DNA of 64,000 bases from an uncultured Paracoccaceae bacterium. GTDB lineage: Bacteria > Pseudomonadota > Alphaproteobacteria > Rhodobacterales > Rhodobacteraceae. The stretch is from assembly GCA_958439195.1 (NCBI GenBank), contig OY288171.1, positions 1-64,000 on the forward strand, written 5' to 3'. Both the position numbers and the translations under genes were made by a program. This document shows positions 51,137-59,400 of this stretch, piece after piece; positions within the stretch are counted from its first letter, which is position 1, and the number at the start of each line of letters is the position of its first letter. The notes beneath the pieces were generated by a model, which saw only the letters and a program-made list of their open reading frames with translations, had not been told where the DNA came from and ran no database searches.

Positions 51137-52042
51137 TCAGCCCACCAATTCATCCAGCGGCGGGCATTCGGCGGCGTCAATGCCACGGTTGCGGCAAATA
51201 CGCAGGCGGCGGCGTTCTTCCTTTTCCGCTTGTGCGGCTGCGGCCTCTGCGGCGGCAAGCTGCTCTTCGCGGCTGCGCGCCTCGGCAGTGGCAATCGCCT
51301 CGGCATCACGGGCGAACCGTTCGCGGTTTTCCGGCGTGTCCGGCACGGCGCGGCCATAGGCATCGTCCATATACGGCCCCTCGGCTGCCAGACTTTCTTC
51401 CAGCGTCCGCACAACGATGCGGTCGCCGGGTTCCGCGCGGTTGAACAGGTCAATCGCATCCTGATTGAACAACCGGATGCACCCTGCGCTTGTCGCACGA
51501 CCGATCGACGCATTGTCGATGGTGCCGTGAATGCGGAACAGCGTGTCACGCCCGCCACGATACAGATAAAGCGCCCGCGCCCCCAGCGGATTGTCCAGCC
51601 CGCCCGGCAAGCCACCCGCGAATTCGGCGTAAAGATCGGGCCGCGTGCGGACCATGTTGGCGGTCGGCGTCCAGGACGGCCATTCCGCCTTGCGCCCGAC
51701 ATATCCGGTGCCACGGAAGGAAATACCCTCGCGCCCCACGGCGATACCATAACGAATGGCGCGGTTGCCCTCCATCACATAGTAAAGCACCCGCGCATAG
51801 GTATCGACGACGATGGTCCCCGGCTCTTCGGTTCCTGCATAGGCCACTTCGGCACGCGGGTTGGTGCCGAACAGATGCAACGGTTCGACCGCCGGGATCA
51901 GATATTCGCCGTCCTGCACCGCCTGATAATAAGGTGGCACATTGGAAGGCGGCGGTTCGGCCGCGCTGTTTGGCACATCGGCACAGGCGGCAAGGCCAAG
52001 CAAAGCCACAAGGGCGGACAGTCGGATCAGGATGGATTGCAC
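51137..52042 (-). CDS. L,D-transpeptidase lipoprotein (YkuD)
   Basis: The 301-residue product crosslinks peptidoglycan or attaches proteins to it. With a GTG start at 52042 it begins with a lipoprotein signal ending LLGLAAC; an ATG at 52111 is open in frame but gives a long odd leader. The YkuD domain ends in the catalytic motif RIHGTIDNASIGRATSAGCI with His and Cys. A C-terminal Ala/Glu coiled coil (residues about 245-290) precedes ICRNRGIDAAECPPLDELVG. Confidence 0.88.
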   Translation of the reverse strand: MQSILIRLSALVALLGLAACADVPNSAAEPPPSNVPPYYQAVQDGEYLIPAVEPLHLFGTNPRAEVAYAGTEEPGTIVVDTYARVLYYVMEGNRAIRYGIAVGREGISFRGTGYVGRKAEWPSWTPTANMVRTRPDLYAEFAGGLPGGLDNPLGARALYLYRGGRDTLFRIHGTIDNASIGRATSAGCIRLFNQDAIDLFNRAEPGDRIVVRTLEESLAAEGPYMDDAYGRAVPDTPENRERFARDAEAIATAEARSREEQLAAAEAAAAQAEKEERRRLRICRNRGIDAAECPPLDELVG

Positions 52043-52242
52043 GTCAGGGACTCGGATTGGGAAATTCGAACATAGAAGGACTTGGGAATAGAAGGGCGTC
52101 AACCCCTGCACGCGGAATCACCCCCCGATTGTCCGGTTCGTGGCCCTACTGCGATGGCAATTCCGTTCAAATCCCCCGCCACGTGCCTTGCAGTGCGCGC
52201 GCGACCCCCCATTTCAGGTCTGCATCAACAGGAGAGCCAGAC

Positions 52243-52608
52243 ATGCAATGCCCAGTCGACAACGAAACCCTTGTGATGGCGGATCGAAACGGCGTTGAAA
52301 TCGACTACTGCCCCAAATGCCGTGGCGTCTGGCTGGACCGGGGCGAGTTGGACAAGATCATCGACCGTGCATCTGAGGCGATCCCTGCCGCAGCATCCGC
52401 AGCACCAGAAGCCGCCCGCGCGCCGCAACAGCCACCGCCACCGCCGCAGCCCTATGGCCAGAATCGAGGCCAGAATCTGGGCCAGCATCAGGGCCATGCC
52501 CCGCAATCCTGGCGCAGCGACGATCACAATGATGACGATGAATACTATCGCCGCACGGGTCACAAAAAGAAGCGCAAATCCTTTTTGGGAGAGATCTTCG
52601 ACTTCTGA
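52243..52608 (+). CDS. TFIIB-type zinc-ribbon protein
   Basis: The 121-residue product has an N-terminal zinc ribbon MQCPVDNETLVMADR then IDYCPKCRGVWLDRGELDKI (CPxD and CPKC), the zf-TFIIB domain common in bacteria. A Pro/Gln-rich linker and a basic C-terminus (GHKKKRKSFLGEIFDF) follow. Function unknown. ATG follows AGGAGAGCCAGAC. Confidence 0.88.
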   Translation: MQCPVDNETLVMADRNGVEIDYCPKCRGVWLDRGELDKIIDRASEAIPAAASAAPEAARAPQQPPPPPQPYGQNRGQNLGQHQGHAPQSWRSDDHNDDDEYYRRTGHKKKRKSFLGEIFDF

Positions 52609-52691
52609 CCATCACCCCGACCTTGCCCCACAGCCAACACCGTGCCACCCATCAGGCATGGTCTTTTGAACGCAGGGTCCGGGGATACAAG

Positions 52692-53687
52692 ATGAAGCCG
52701 GGAACAAGGAACCTGATCACCGATGTTCCCGGTCTTTTGGTCGGCAACGCCCATGATGCGCGGATGAAATCCGGTGTTACGGTTCTGTTCGCAGACCGAC
52801 CTTTTACCGCCGCGGTGAATGTCATGGGCGGCGCGCCCGGCACCCGCGAAACAGACCTTCTGGCCCCCGACAGGCTGGTGCAACAGGTGGATGCGCTGGT
52901 TCTGGCGGGCGGGTCGGCCTTTGGTCTGGATGCCTGTTCCGGCGTGGCCGATGGCCTGCGTGCCGGGGGGCGGGGCTTTGCTGTCGGTGATCAGCGCGTG
53001 CCGATCGTTCCCGGCGCGATCCTGTTCGATCTGCTGAATGGCGGGGATAAATCCTGGGACCGCAATCCCTATTACGCTCTTGGCAAATCCGCCCTTGCCG
53101 CCGCCAACAACGATCCCGCGCTTGGCAGCGCAGGTGCCGGTTACGGCGCGTTGACCGGGCGCTGGAAAGGGGGGCTTGGCTCTGCTTCTGCGGTGCTGGA
53201 CAGTGGCCATACCATCGGTGCCTTGGTCGCGGTAAATGCGCTGGGCTCCGCCACAGTGGGCAATGGCGCCCATTTCTGGGCCGCCCCGTGGGAGATGGGG
53301 GCAGAATTTGGCGCGCTTGGCCCCGCCGCAACCCACAACCCGTCAGATGAACCCCCGCCCACAAAGGGACGGCACGAGGCCACGACCATCGCCATCATCG
53401 CCACGGATGCCGCCCTGACCCAAGCTGAATGCCTGCGCCTTGCCACCGCCGCGCAGGACGGCATGGCGCGCGCGCTGGTGCCGTCACATACCCTTCTGGA
53501 TGGCGATCTGGTCTTTGCAGCCGGCACCGGGGACCGCCCCCTGACAGATCCGGTTGCAGATGCCTTTCGGCTTGGACATGCGGGCGCTTGCTGCCTTGCC
53601 CGCGCCATTGCCCGCGCGGTCTATCTGGCCGATCCCATGCCCGGCGATGTGCTGCCTGCGTGGAAGGCGCGGTTCACCAGCGGTTAA
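52692..53687 (+). CDS. P1-family peptidase (DmpA/BapA-like)
   Basis: A 331-residue Ntn-hydrolase of the S58 family, which self-cleaves to expose a catalytic N-terminal residue. It has NLITDVPGLLVGNAHDARMK, ALVLAGGSAFGLDACSGVAD, the GAGYGALTGRWKGGLGSAS region, and ATTIAIIATDAALTQAE where the nucleophile lies near residue 236. Substrate may be beta-peptides or D-amino peptides. Its last 14 bases overlap the convergent moaE gene. Confidence 0.88.
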   Translation: MKPGTRNLITDVPGLLVGNAHDARMKSGVTVLFADRPFTAAVNVMGGAPGTRETDLLAPDRLVQQVDALVLAGGSAFGLDACSGVADGLRAGGRGFAVGDQRVPIVPGAILFDLLNGGDKSWDRNPYYALGKSALAAANNDPALGSAGAGYGALTGRWKGGLGSASAVLDSGHTIGALVAVNALGSATVGNGAHFWAAPWEMGAEFGALGPAATHNPSDEPPPTKGRHEATTIAIIATDAALTQAECLRLATAAQDGMARALVPSHTLLDGDLVFAAGTGDRPLTDPVADAFRLGHAGACCLARAIARAVYLADPMPGDVLPAWKARFTSG

Positions 53688-54111
53688 GTGCTGCCTCATC
53701 CACGTCCTTGGCAGCAACCCAGGACGCGCCATCTGTGCCGATCTCTTTTTTCCAGAACGGCGCACGGGATTTCAGGTAATCCATCAGAAACTCTGCTGCG
53801 GCAAAGGCATCGGCCCGATGTGGCGCGGCGGTAGCGACCATCATGATCGGTTCGCCAACCGCCAACCGCCCGTGACGATGGATGACCAGAGCATCGGTCA
53901 ATGACCAGCGCGCCACGGCCTCTGATGCGATCGTGGCAATCGCCTTTTCCGTCATCCCCGGATAATGTTCGATCTCCATCGCGGCCATGCCGCCATCCGC
54001 GCGCACAAGGCCGGTGAAGGTCACAACTGCACCCGCACCCGCGGCGCCCGTGACAAAGGCCTGTGCCTCTGCGCCCAGATCAAAGGCTGCCTGCTGAACA
54101 GCAACCCGCAC
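53674..54111 (-). CDS. moaE: Molybdopterin synthase catalytic subunit
   Basis: MoaE inserts the dithiolene sulfurs into precursor Z. The 145-residue product has VTFTGLVRADGG, MEIEHYPGMTEKAIATIASE, IHRHGRLAVGEPIMMVATAA, and the MoaD-binding lysine block FLMDYLKSRAPFWKKE. GTG start at 54111. It lies just after moaD with a two-base gap. Confidence 0.96.
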   Translation of the reverse strand: MRVAVQQAAFDLGAEAQAFVTGAAGAGAVVTFTGLVRADGGMAAMEIEHYPGMTEKAIATIASEAVARWSLTDALVIHRHGRLAVGEPIMMVATAAPHRADAFAAAEFLMDYLKSRAPFWKKEIGTDGASWVAAKDVDEAALNRW

Positions 54112-54113
54112 CG

Positions 54114-54362
54114 TCAGCCCCCCGTCATGGGCGGGAAGAACGCAACTTCGCGCACCCCGGCCAGCGGTGCGTCAAACGACGCAAGCTCTTGATCCAGCGC
54201 CACACGCAGGCTGGCCAGATCGGCAAAGGCCAGCGCATAACGTTCTTCGCGCGCCTGCAATTCGGCCACCAGATCGGCCACCGTCGCGGCCCGCGTGTCG
54301 ATCCGTTCCCGCGGCAGGCCGATCCGTTCCCGCACCCAGGCGAAATACAGCACGTCGATCAT
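54114..54362 (-). CDS. moaD: Molybdopterin synthase sulfur carrier subunit
   Basis: A ubiquitin-fold protein of 82 residues ending in the required GlyGly (FFPPMTGG), where thiocarboxylate forms. It has IDVLYFAWVRERIGLPRERI and DAPLAGVREVAF. ATG overlaps the pgsA stop, so pgsA-moaD-moaE form an operon. Confidence 0.96.
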   Translation of the reverse strand: MIDVLYFAWVRERIGLPRERIDTRAATVADLVAELQAREERYALAFADLASLRVALDQELASFDAPLAGVREVAFFPPMTGG

Positions 54363-55024
54363 CCGCCATCCCTCAGATAAGGCAGCGACTTGCGGAAATA
54401 ATCCCACCCGGTGATGAAGGTCAGGATCGCCGCCACCCAGATCAACGCCAGCCCTACCCATGTGGCATAGGAAGAACAGCCCCGCGTCCCACAGGACCGG
54501 ATCGGATCGGCAAGGCCCTGGGTTACCAGTTCTGCATATTGTTCATAGGTCATGCCCTGCCGGGCGATGCCTTCGACATGTTCCAACCCGGTGCCCAGAA
54601 ATAGAACGGCAATCGCCACCATCTGTGCCGTCGTTTTCCATTTGGCGAGTTTCGTGACCTTCAAGAGGCTTGCCTTGGACCCAAGGAATTCCCGCAGACC
54701 TGACACAAACACCTCACGGAACAGGATCACGGTCACGGGCAGGATCAGCCAGGGGTTCATCCCGGAATAGCCCGTGATGATCACCAGCGCGATCACGACC
54801 ATCGCCTTGTCGGCAATCGGGTCCATCATGGCGCCAAACTTCGATTCCTGCTTCCACGCCCGCGCCAGATACCCATCGAACCAGTCGGTGATTGCGGCGC
54901 TGACAAACAGCGCCAACGCGAACCAATCGGCCCAAGGCCGGTGGAAATACAAAAACAGGATGGCCACGCCCGGTGCGGCCAAAAGACGGATCACCGTCAG
55001 GATATTCGGCAACGTCCATTTCAT
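54359..55024 (-). CDS. pgsA: CDP-diacylglycerol-glycerol-3-phosphate 3-phosphatidyltransferase
   Basis: PgsA makes phosphatidylglycerophosphate for phosphatidylglycerol. The 221-residue membrane protein has the CDP-alcohol phosphotransferase signature in ITDWFDGYLARAWKQESKF then GAMMDPIADK (D-G-x2-A-R...G-x3-D-x3-D) near residues 45-73, and about four to five hydrophobic helices. ATG at 55024 was chosen (MKWTLPNILTVIR); one at 55036 is possible. Confidence 0.94.
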   Translation of the reverse strand: MKWTLPNILTVIRLLAAPGVAILFLYFHRPWADWFALALFVSAAITDWFDGYLARAWKQESKFGAMMDPIADKAMVVIALVIITGYSGMNPWLILPVTVILFREVFVSGLREFLGSKASLLKVTKLAKWKTTAQMVAIAVLFLGTGLEHVEGIARQGMTYEQYAELVTQGLADPIRSCGTRGCSSYATWVGLALIWVAAILTFITGWDYFRKSLPYLRDGG

Positions 55025-55142
55025 GCACGTAGGCATAGCAGGCCAAGCCAGCCGGGGGAAAGGGTAAACGCGACCATTTCTCGGCGGTTGACGCCTGCCC
55101 CCGCCTTCGTTAGCACGCCGCCCTTGGACACAGGGGGCCGGC

Positions 55143-56045
55143 ATGGCGCGCACGAAAAAGGGCAGGGCAGTTTCGGGCTGGCTGATCGTCGACAAACCGG
55201 CGGGCATCACATCGACCGCCGTTGTGAACAAGGTGAAATGGGCGTTTCAGGCGCAAAAGGCGGGCCATGCCGGCACGCTGGACCCGGCGGCAACCGGGGT
55301 GCTGGCCGTCGCGCTGGGCGAGGCGACAAAAACCGTCCCCTACATCACCGATGCGCTGAAATGCTATCGGTTCATGGTGCGGTTCGGCGCCGCCACGACC
55401 ACCGATGATGCCGAGGGCACGGTCATTGAAACCGCCACCCCGCGCCCGCAGGATGCCGCGATCGAGGCCGCCCTGCCCGCCTTTCGCGGCAACATCCAGC
55501 AGGTGCCGCCGCAGTTTTCCGCTGTAAAGGTCGATGGCGAACGCGCCTATGATCTGGCCCGCGACGGCGAACAGATGGATCTGGCCGCCCGCCCGCTTTG
55601 GGTGGACAGCCTGACCCTGATCCAAAGGCCCGATCCCGACCATGCGATGTTTGAAATGGTCTGCGGCAAGGGCGGCTATGTCCGTGCCATCGCCCGCGAC
55701 CTTGGCCGCGCCCTGGGGTGTCTTGGCCATGTTCTCTGGCTGCGGCGGGAATGGTCCGGGCCGTTCGAGGCCGCAGATGGCGTTAGCATGGACACCATCG
55801 AGACGCTCGCCCGGACCGATGACATCGACACCCTTCTCAAACCACTTGAACTGGGCCTGACAGATTTGCCGCAGGTGATCGCCACACCCGAAGGCGCGGC
55901 GCGGTTGCGCAACGGCAACCCCGGCATGGTCATCGCATCCGGCATCGACTGGGGAACCGAAGTCTGGGCCTCGTTTCAGGGCCGCGCCCTTGCTGTCGGG
56001 CGCTATCAATCCGGCGAATTGCACCCGTCTCGGGTGTTCAACTGA
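55143..56045 (+). CDS. truB: tRNA pseudouridine-55 synthase
   Basis: TruB makes Psi55 in the T-loop. The 300-residue product has GWLIVDKPAGITSTAVVNKV, the catalytic Asp in GHAGTLDPAATGVL (residue about 45), YRFMVRFGAATTTDDAEG, PPQFSAVKVDGERAYDLARD and GGYVRAIARDLGRALG. It is a stand-alone transcript start in the intergenic region after pgsA. Confidence 0.97.
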   Translation: MARTKKGRAVSGWLIVDKPAGITSTAVVNKVKWAFQAQKAGHAGTLDPAATGVLAVALGEATKTVPYITDALKCYRFMVRFGAATTTDDAEGTVIETATPRPQDAAIEAALPAFRGNIQQVPPQFSAVKVDGERAYDLARDGEQMDLAARPLWVDSLTLIQRPDPDHAMFEMVCGKGGYVRAIARDLGRALGCLGHVLWLRREWSGPFEAADGVSMDTIETLARTDDIDTLLKPLELGLTDLPQVIATPEGAARLRNGNPGMVIASGIDWGTEVWASFQGRALAVGRYQSGELHPSRVFN

Positions 56046-56106
56046 CCCCTTTGCCAATCCACCCCTGCTCACATACCCTGCCACAGTCGGTTGGAAACGG
56101 TGCCGC

Positions 56107-56616
56107 ATGATCATTCGCAGCCACCAGAAAGGCGATGCTGCCAGCACGGCGGTCTATTCCCCGTGCGAGGCGTATCGCTATCTGCTGACCCGCATCTGGA
56201 ACCCCACCGGGGAAAAGGCGCTGTTCGTGATGTTGAACCCGTCGACCGCGACCGAGGTGCAGAATGACCCGACCGTGGAACGCTGCGAACGCCGCGCGCG
56301 GGCCTTGGGTTTTGGTGGCTTTCGGGTGACGAACATCTTTGCCTTTCGGGCCACCGATCCGCGCGTGATGCGGGCGGTGGCCGATCCTGTCGGCCCTGCC
56401 AACGATGCCGCCATTGCCGACAGCGCGGAAACCTGGGCAGACCGCATCATCTGCGCCTGGGGCACGCATGGCGCGCATTTGGGCAGGGGCCAGCACGTGG
56501 AACACCTGCTGCGGGTGACCGGGCGGCCACTTTTTACCTTGGGGCTGTCCAAGGACGGTCATCCGAAGCACCCGCTTTATATCGGCTATGACCGCCAGCC
56601 GGAGTTGTGGGCATGA
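56107..56616 (+). CDS. DUF1643 family protein
   Basis: A 169-residue protein with FVMLNPSTATEVQNDPTVER and CERRARALGFGGFRVTNIFA, then GTHGAHLGRG. This is the DUF1643 signature. Function unknown; members are often near phage or housekeeping genes alike. Its stop overlaps the ATG of the next gene (ATGA at 56613-56616). Confidence 0.92.
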   Translation: MIIRSHQKGDAASTAVYSPCEAYRYLLTRIWNPTGEKALFVMLNPSTATEVQNDPTVERCERRARALGFGGFRVTNIFAFRATDPRVMRAVADPVGPANDAAIADSAETWADRIICAWGTHGAHLGRGQHVEHLLRVTGRPLFTLGLSKDGHPKHPLYIGYDRQPELWA

Positions 56617-57503
56617 CCGACATCCCCGGCTTTACCCGCCGCCAAGTCGCCCTGCCGGGCATCACCCTGTCGGTGCAAGAGGCGGGTCGTGGCGATGCGC
56701 TGATCCTGCTGCACGGCTTCCCGGAAAACGGCCTGTGCTGGTCGCAGGTTGCCCCGGCTTTCACCGACCGCTTCCACGTCATCATTCCCGACCTGCGCGG
56801 CTATGGTCAAAGCGATGCGCCGCCGGATGATGCCGCCCATAATGCCTATTCCAAACGCCAGATGGCCGCCGACATCGTGGCCTTGATGGATCATCTGGGC
56901 CATGCCTCTGCCCATATCCTGGGCCATGATCGTGGCGCACGTGTCGCCTATCGGCTGGCGCTGGATCACCCAGGTCGGGTCCGCCGGCTTGGGATTATCG
57001 AAATTGCCCCGACCATCGAATACTGGGACAACTGGGGCTATGATCTTGGCTTGTCCGCCTGGCATTGGACCTTTCTGGCGCAACCCGCCCCTGTGCCGGA
57101 ACGGATGATTGCATCGGATCCTGTGGCTTGGCTGGATCACACGCTGCAAGGCTGGACGCAGGCGAAATCGCTTTCGTTCTTTCCGCCCTTTGCGCTGGAT
57201 GCCTATCGCGCACAGGCATCCGACCCGGCACGCGTCCATGCCATGTGCGCCGATTACCGCGCCGGCGCCACAACCGACCGCGCGCATGATCAGGCCGACC
57301 GTGATGCCGGGCAAAAGATCAAAGCGCCGTTGCATTTCCTTTGGGGGCGGCATGGCTTTCCCGCGCGCACCGGTGATCCGGCGGGCATATGGCGGCGTTG
57401 GGCGGATACAGTGACAGATGCCGCCTGCGACACCGGGCATTTCGTGATGGAAGAAAACCCGCAGGCCGTGCTGGATGCCTATTTGCCGTTCTTCACCGAT
57501 TGA
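56613..57503 (+). CDS. Alpha/beta hydrolase, haloacetate-dehalogenase-like
   Basis: The 296-residue protein has the oxyanion HGFPENGLCWSQVAP, LRGYGQSDAP, the nucleophile elbow HILGHDRGARVAYRLALDHP with Asp as nucleophile, and the catalytic His in CDTGHFVMEENP. HDRGAR with Asp followed by Arg is typical of fluoroacetate/haloacetate dehalogenases, though epoxide hydrolases share the elbow. Substrate is not proven. Coupled to the DUF1643 gene. Confidence 0.88.
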   Translation: MTDIPGFTRRQVALPGITLSVQEAGRGDALILLHGFPENGLCWSQVAPAFTDRFHVIIPDLRGYGQSDAPPDDAAHNAYSKRQMAADIVALMDHLGHASAHILGHDRGARVAYRLALDHPGRVRRLGIIEIAPTIEYWDNWGYDLGLSAWHWTFLAQPAPVPERMIASDPVAWLDHTLQGWTQAKSLSFFPPFALDAYRAQASDPARVHAMCADYRAGATTDRAHDQADRDAGQKIKAPLHFLWGRHGFPARTGDPAGIWRRWADTVTDAACDTGHFVMEENPQAVLDAYLPFFTD

Positions 57504-58520
57504 TCAGCCTGCCCGCATCTGGATATCGGCCAGCGTCAACCCTGCCCCATTGGTGATCCGTGCCAGAATCTGCCCATCCATCAGGATCAGCGCATCATCA
57601 CCTTCGGCCTGAACGGCCACCTCGGGTGCATCGCCACCGGCATCAGGTTCGTAGACGATGACCAACCGATCCTCGGCCGCGTTGTAATCCGCGATCACCG
57701 AACTGCCCGGTGCCATAATCTGAAATTCATCCGCCCCGGCATCGCCGGTGGCATAGGTGTCGTTCGACAGGCGCAAAACATCATTCCCCGCCCCGGCATT
57801 CAGGTAATCCGCGCCCGGCCCGCCATCCAGCGTGTCGTCGCCATCGCCGCCATCCAGCGTATCGGCCCCCATGCCCCCGGTCAGCGCGTCATTGCCCGTG
57901 CCACCAGCCAGCCAATCATCCCCCGTGCCTCCGCGCAGATCATCCGCGCCTGCGCCGCCCAGCACGGTATCATCGCCTTCTCCACCCGCCAGCAGATCAT
58001 CGCCATCACCACCGGCCAGATAATCCGCGCTTGCCCCGCCGCGCAGCACATCATCCCCGGCACCCCCGGTGACACGGTCCGCACCAACGCGGCCTTGCAC
58101 GCGGTCATCGCCCGTTCCGCCATCAATTTCGTCATCGCCCGATCCACCGATAAGCCGGTCATCGCCACCTGCACCACTGATCGCATCCTTGCCCGCGCCG
58201 CCGGTCAGCACATCATCGCCATCCCCGCCATTCAGGATATCGCTTCCTGACGTTCCGTAATTTACGATATCCGCATCGGGTTCATCGGGAATGTCATCGC
58301 TGACGGGCATACCGTCGGGGTTGGTATCGCCAAAGGTCATCGCCAGAAGATCGGCTGTCGCACCGTCATCCGCGGCCAGGGGAACGTCGTCGCCCGCCTC
58401 GGCAGGGTCCGTGTCGGTCTGGTCTTCGTCGGACCCCGCCTCCTCAGACCCCGCATTCATCGTGGCATCTGCCGCGAAGCCCGCCACGACCAAACCGATC
58501 AGCCCCAGCAACCCAAACAT
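57504..58520 (-). CDS. RTX-type calcium-binding repeat protein with N-terminal helix
   Basis: The 338-residue acidic protein has an N-terminal hydrophobic helix (MFGLLGLIGLVVAGFAAD), an acidic linker, about 17 RTX nonapeptides of the form GGxGxDxLx between residues about 95 and 250 (GGDGDDVLTGGAGKDAISG and similar), and a C-terminal beta domain that could be a secretion signal. Repeats bind calcium. Type I secretion usually does not use an N-terminal helix, so membrane anchoring or Sec export is possible. Its stop abuts the hydrolase stop with no gap. Confidence 0.88.
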   Translation of the reverse strand: MFGLLGLIGLVVAGFAADATMNAGSEEAGSDEDQTDTDPAEAGDDVPLAADDGATADLLAMTFGDTNPDGMPVSDDIPDEPDADIVNYGTSGSDILNGGDGDDVLTGGAGKDAISGAGGDDRLIGGSGDDEIDGGTGDDRVQGRVGADRVTGGAGDDVLRGGASADYLAGGDGDDLLAGGEGDDTVLGGAGADDLRGGTGDDWLAGGTGNDALTGGMGADTLDGGDGDDTLDGGPGADYLNAGAGNDVLRLSNDTYATGDAGADEFQIMAPGSSVIADYNAAEDRLVIVYEPDAGGDAPEVAVQAEGDDALILMDGQILARITNGAGLTLADIQMRAG

Positions 58521-58852
58521 GGACGATACCCCTTACCACATACACCAAGTGCTGGCCCCCCAGCCCGAACGAACCCGCCCCACACGAACCCGCCCTACAC
58601 ACACCCGCGATGAACATGCCAGAATTTCGGCTTTCGTTCCAGCGCCCCCACGATTTTCCCCGCCAGTTTCCACCAAGTTGGTTAATCCACGCCGTCCCCA
58701 TTCCCCGTCTTGCCTTCTTTGACACTTTTCTTTCGCAGCATTTTCACCTATACGCCCGCATCCGCCGCCGTCAGCCGACTCGCGGTGGGCCTATCGGCCT
58801 TGCTGGACGACATCCCGGCTTGTGCCTTCACCCTCTGAACAGGAGACATCCG
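58521..58852. other. 332-base divergent gap between the RTX gene and rpsO
   Basis: It contains the RTX and rpsO promoters. A near-duplicated ACGAACCCGCCC lies at 58569-58580 and 58584-58595. A TTGACA at 58719-58724 could be an rpsO -35 box, but no -10 at proper spacing is convincing (CTATAC is too far). Nothing else is recognised. Confidence 0.45.
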
Positions 58853-59122
58853 ATGTCGATCACTGTCGAAGAAAAAGCCCGCGTCATCAAAGACTACGCA
58901 ACCAAGGAAGGCGATACCGGTTCGCCCGAAGTGCAGGTTGCGATCCTGTCGTCGCGCATTGCGACGCTGACCGAACACTTCAAGACCCACAAGAAGGACA
59001 ACCACTCGCGCCGTGGCCTTCTGATGCTGGTCGCCCAGCGCCGCAAACTGCTGGATTACCTGAAAACCAAGGACGAAGCCCGTTACACGAGCCTTATCGC
59101 ACGTCTCGGCCTGCGTCGCTGA
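58853..59122 (+). CDS. rpsO: 30S ribosomal protein S15
   Basis: The 89-residue protein binds 16S rRNA early in assembly. It has MSITVEEKARVIKDYATKEG, SPEVQVAILSSRIATLTEHF and NHSRRGLLMLVAQRRKLLDY. ATG follows ACAGGAGACATCCG. It is followed by a terminator, then pnp, the usual rpsO-pnp order. Confidence 0.98.
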   Translation: MSITVEEKARVIKDYATKEGDTGSPEVQVAILSSRIATLTEHFKTHKKDNHSRRGLLMLVAQRRKLLDYLKTKDEARYTSLIARLGLRR

Positions 59123-59144
59123 TCCATCCCGCAAGGGTTGCCCG

Positions 59145-59177
59145 AACGCCCGCGACCATCAAGGTCGCGGGCGTTTT
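59145..59177 (+). terminator. Intrinsic terminator after rpsO
   Basis: AACGCCCGCGACC, loop ATCAA (59158-59162), GGTCGCGGGCGTT then TT: a 13-base perfect stem 22 bases after the rpsO stop. Confidence 0.88.
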
Positions 59178-59362
59178 GCATTCTGAACCGTCGCGTGGGC
59201 AGGGCAGCACCGCCATGAAGCATGGCCGTTCCAGCGAATCTCTCTCCTTCCCAAACCCCCAGTTTTCCTGTATGCGCCCCGCATCTGCGACGTGAGGCCA
59301 TGCCCCCGGCCACATGCGAAGGATAGGGGGCGGCGGCAATGGGGCCGCCATGAAAACGGAGG

Positions 59363-59378
59363 GTCGGCAGGGGCCGAC
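59363..59378 (+). promoter_or_regulatory. Hairpin in the pnp leader
   Basis: GTCGGC-AGGG-GCCGAC, 22 bases before the pnp ATG. In enterobacteria pnp is autoregulated through RNase III cleavage of a leader hairpin; this one is shorter, so a similar role is a guess. Confidence 0.35.
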
Positions 59379-59400
59379 ATCCTCCAGATAGGATCCGCTG

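Noticed and set aside
52140..52200. tRNA-like CCGTTCAAATCCCC
   Set aside because: It resembles a T-loop, but flanking bases do not pair as a T-stem and no acceptor, D or anticodon arm fits.
57800..58240. Regular repeats resembling a CRISPR array
   Set aside because: They are in-frame RTX nonapeptide codons of the calcium-binding protein; units vary and there are no spacers.
58719..58753. rpsO promoter TTGACA ... CTATAC
   Set aside because: The spacing is 23 bases, too long for a sigma-70-type promoter; not listed as a feature.
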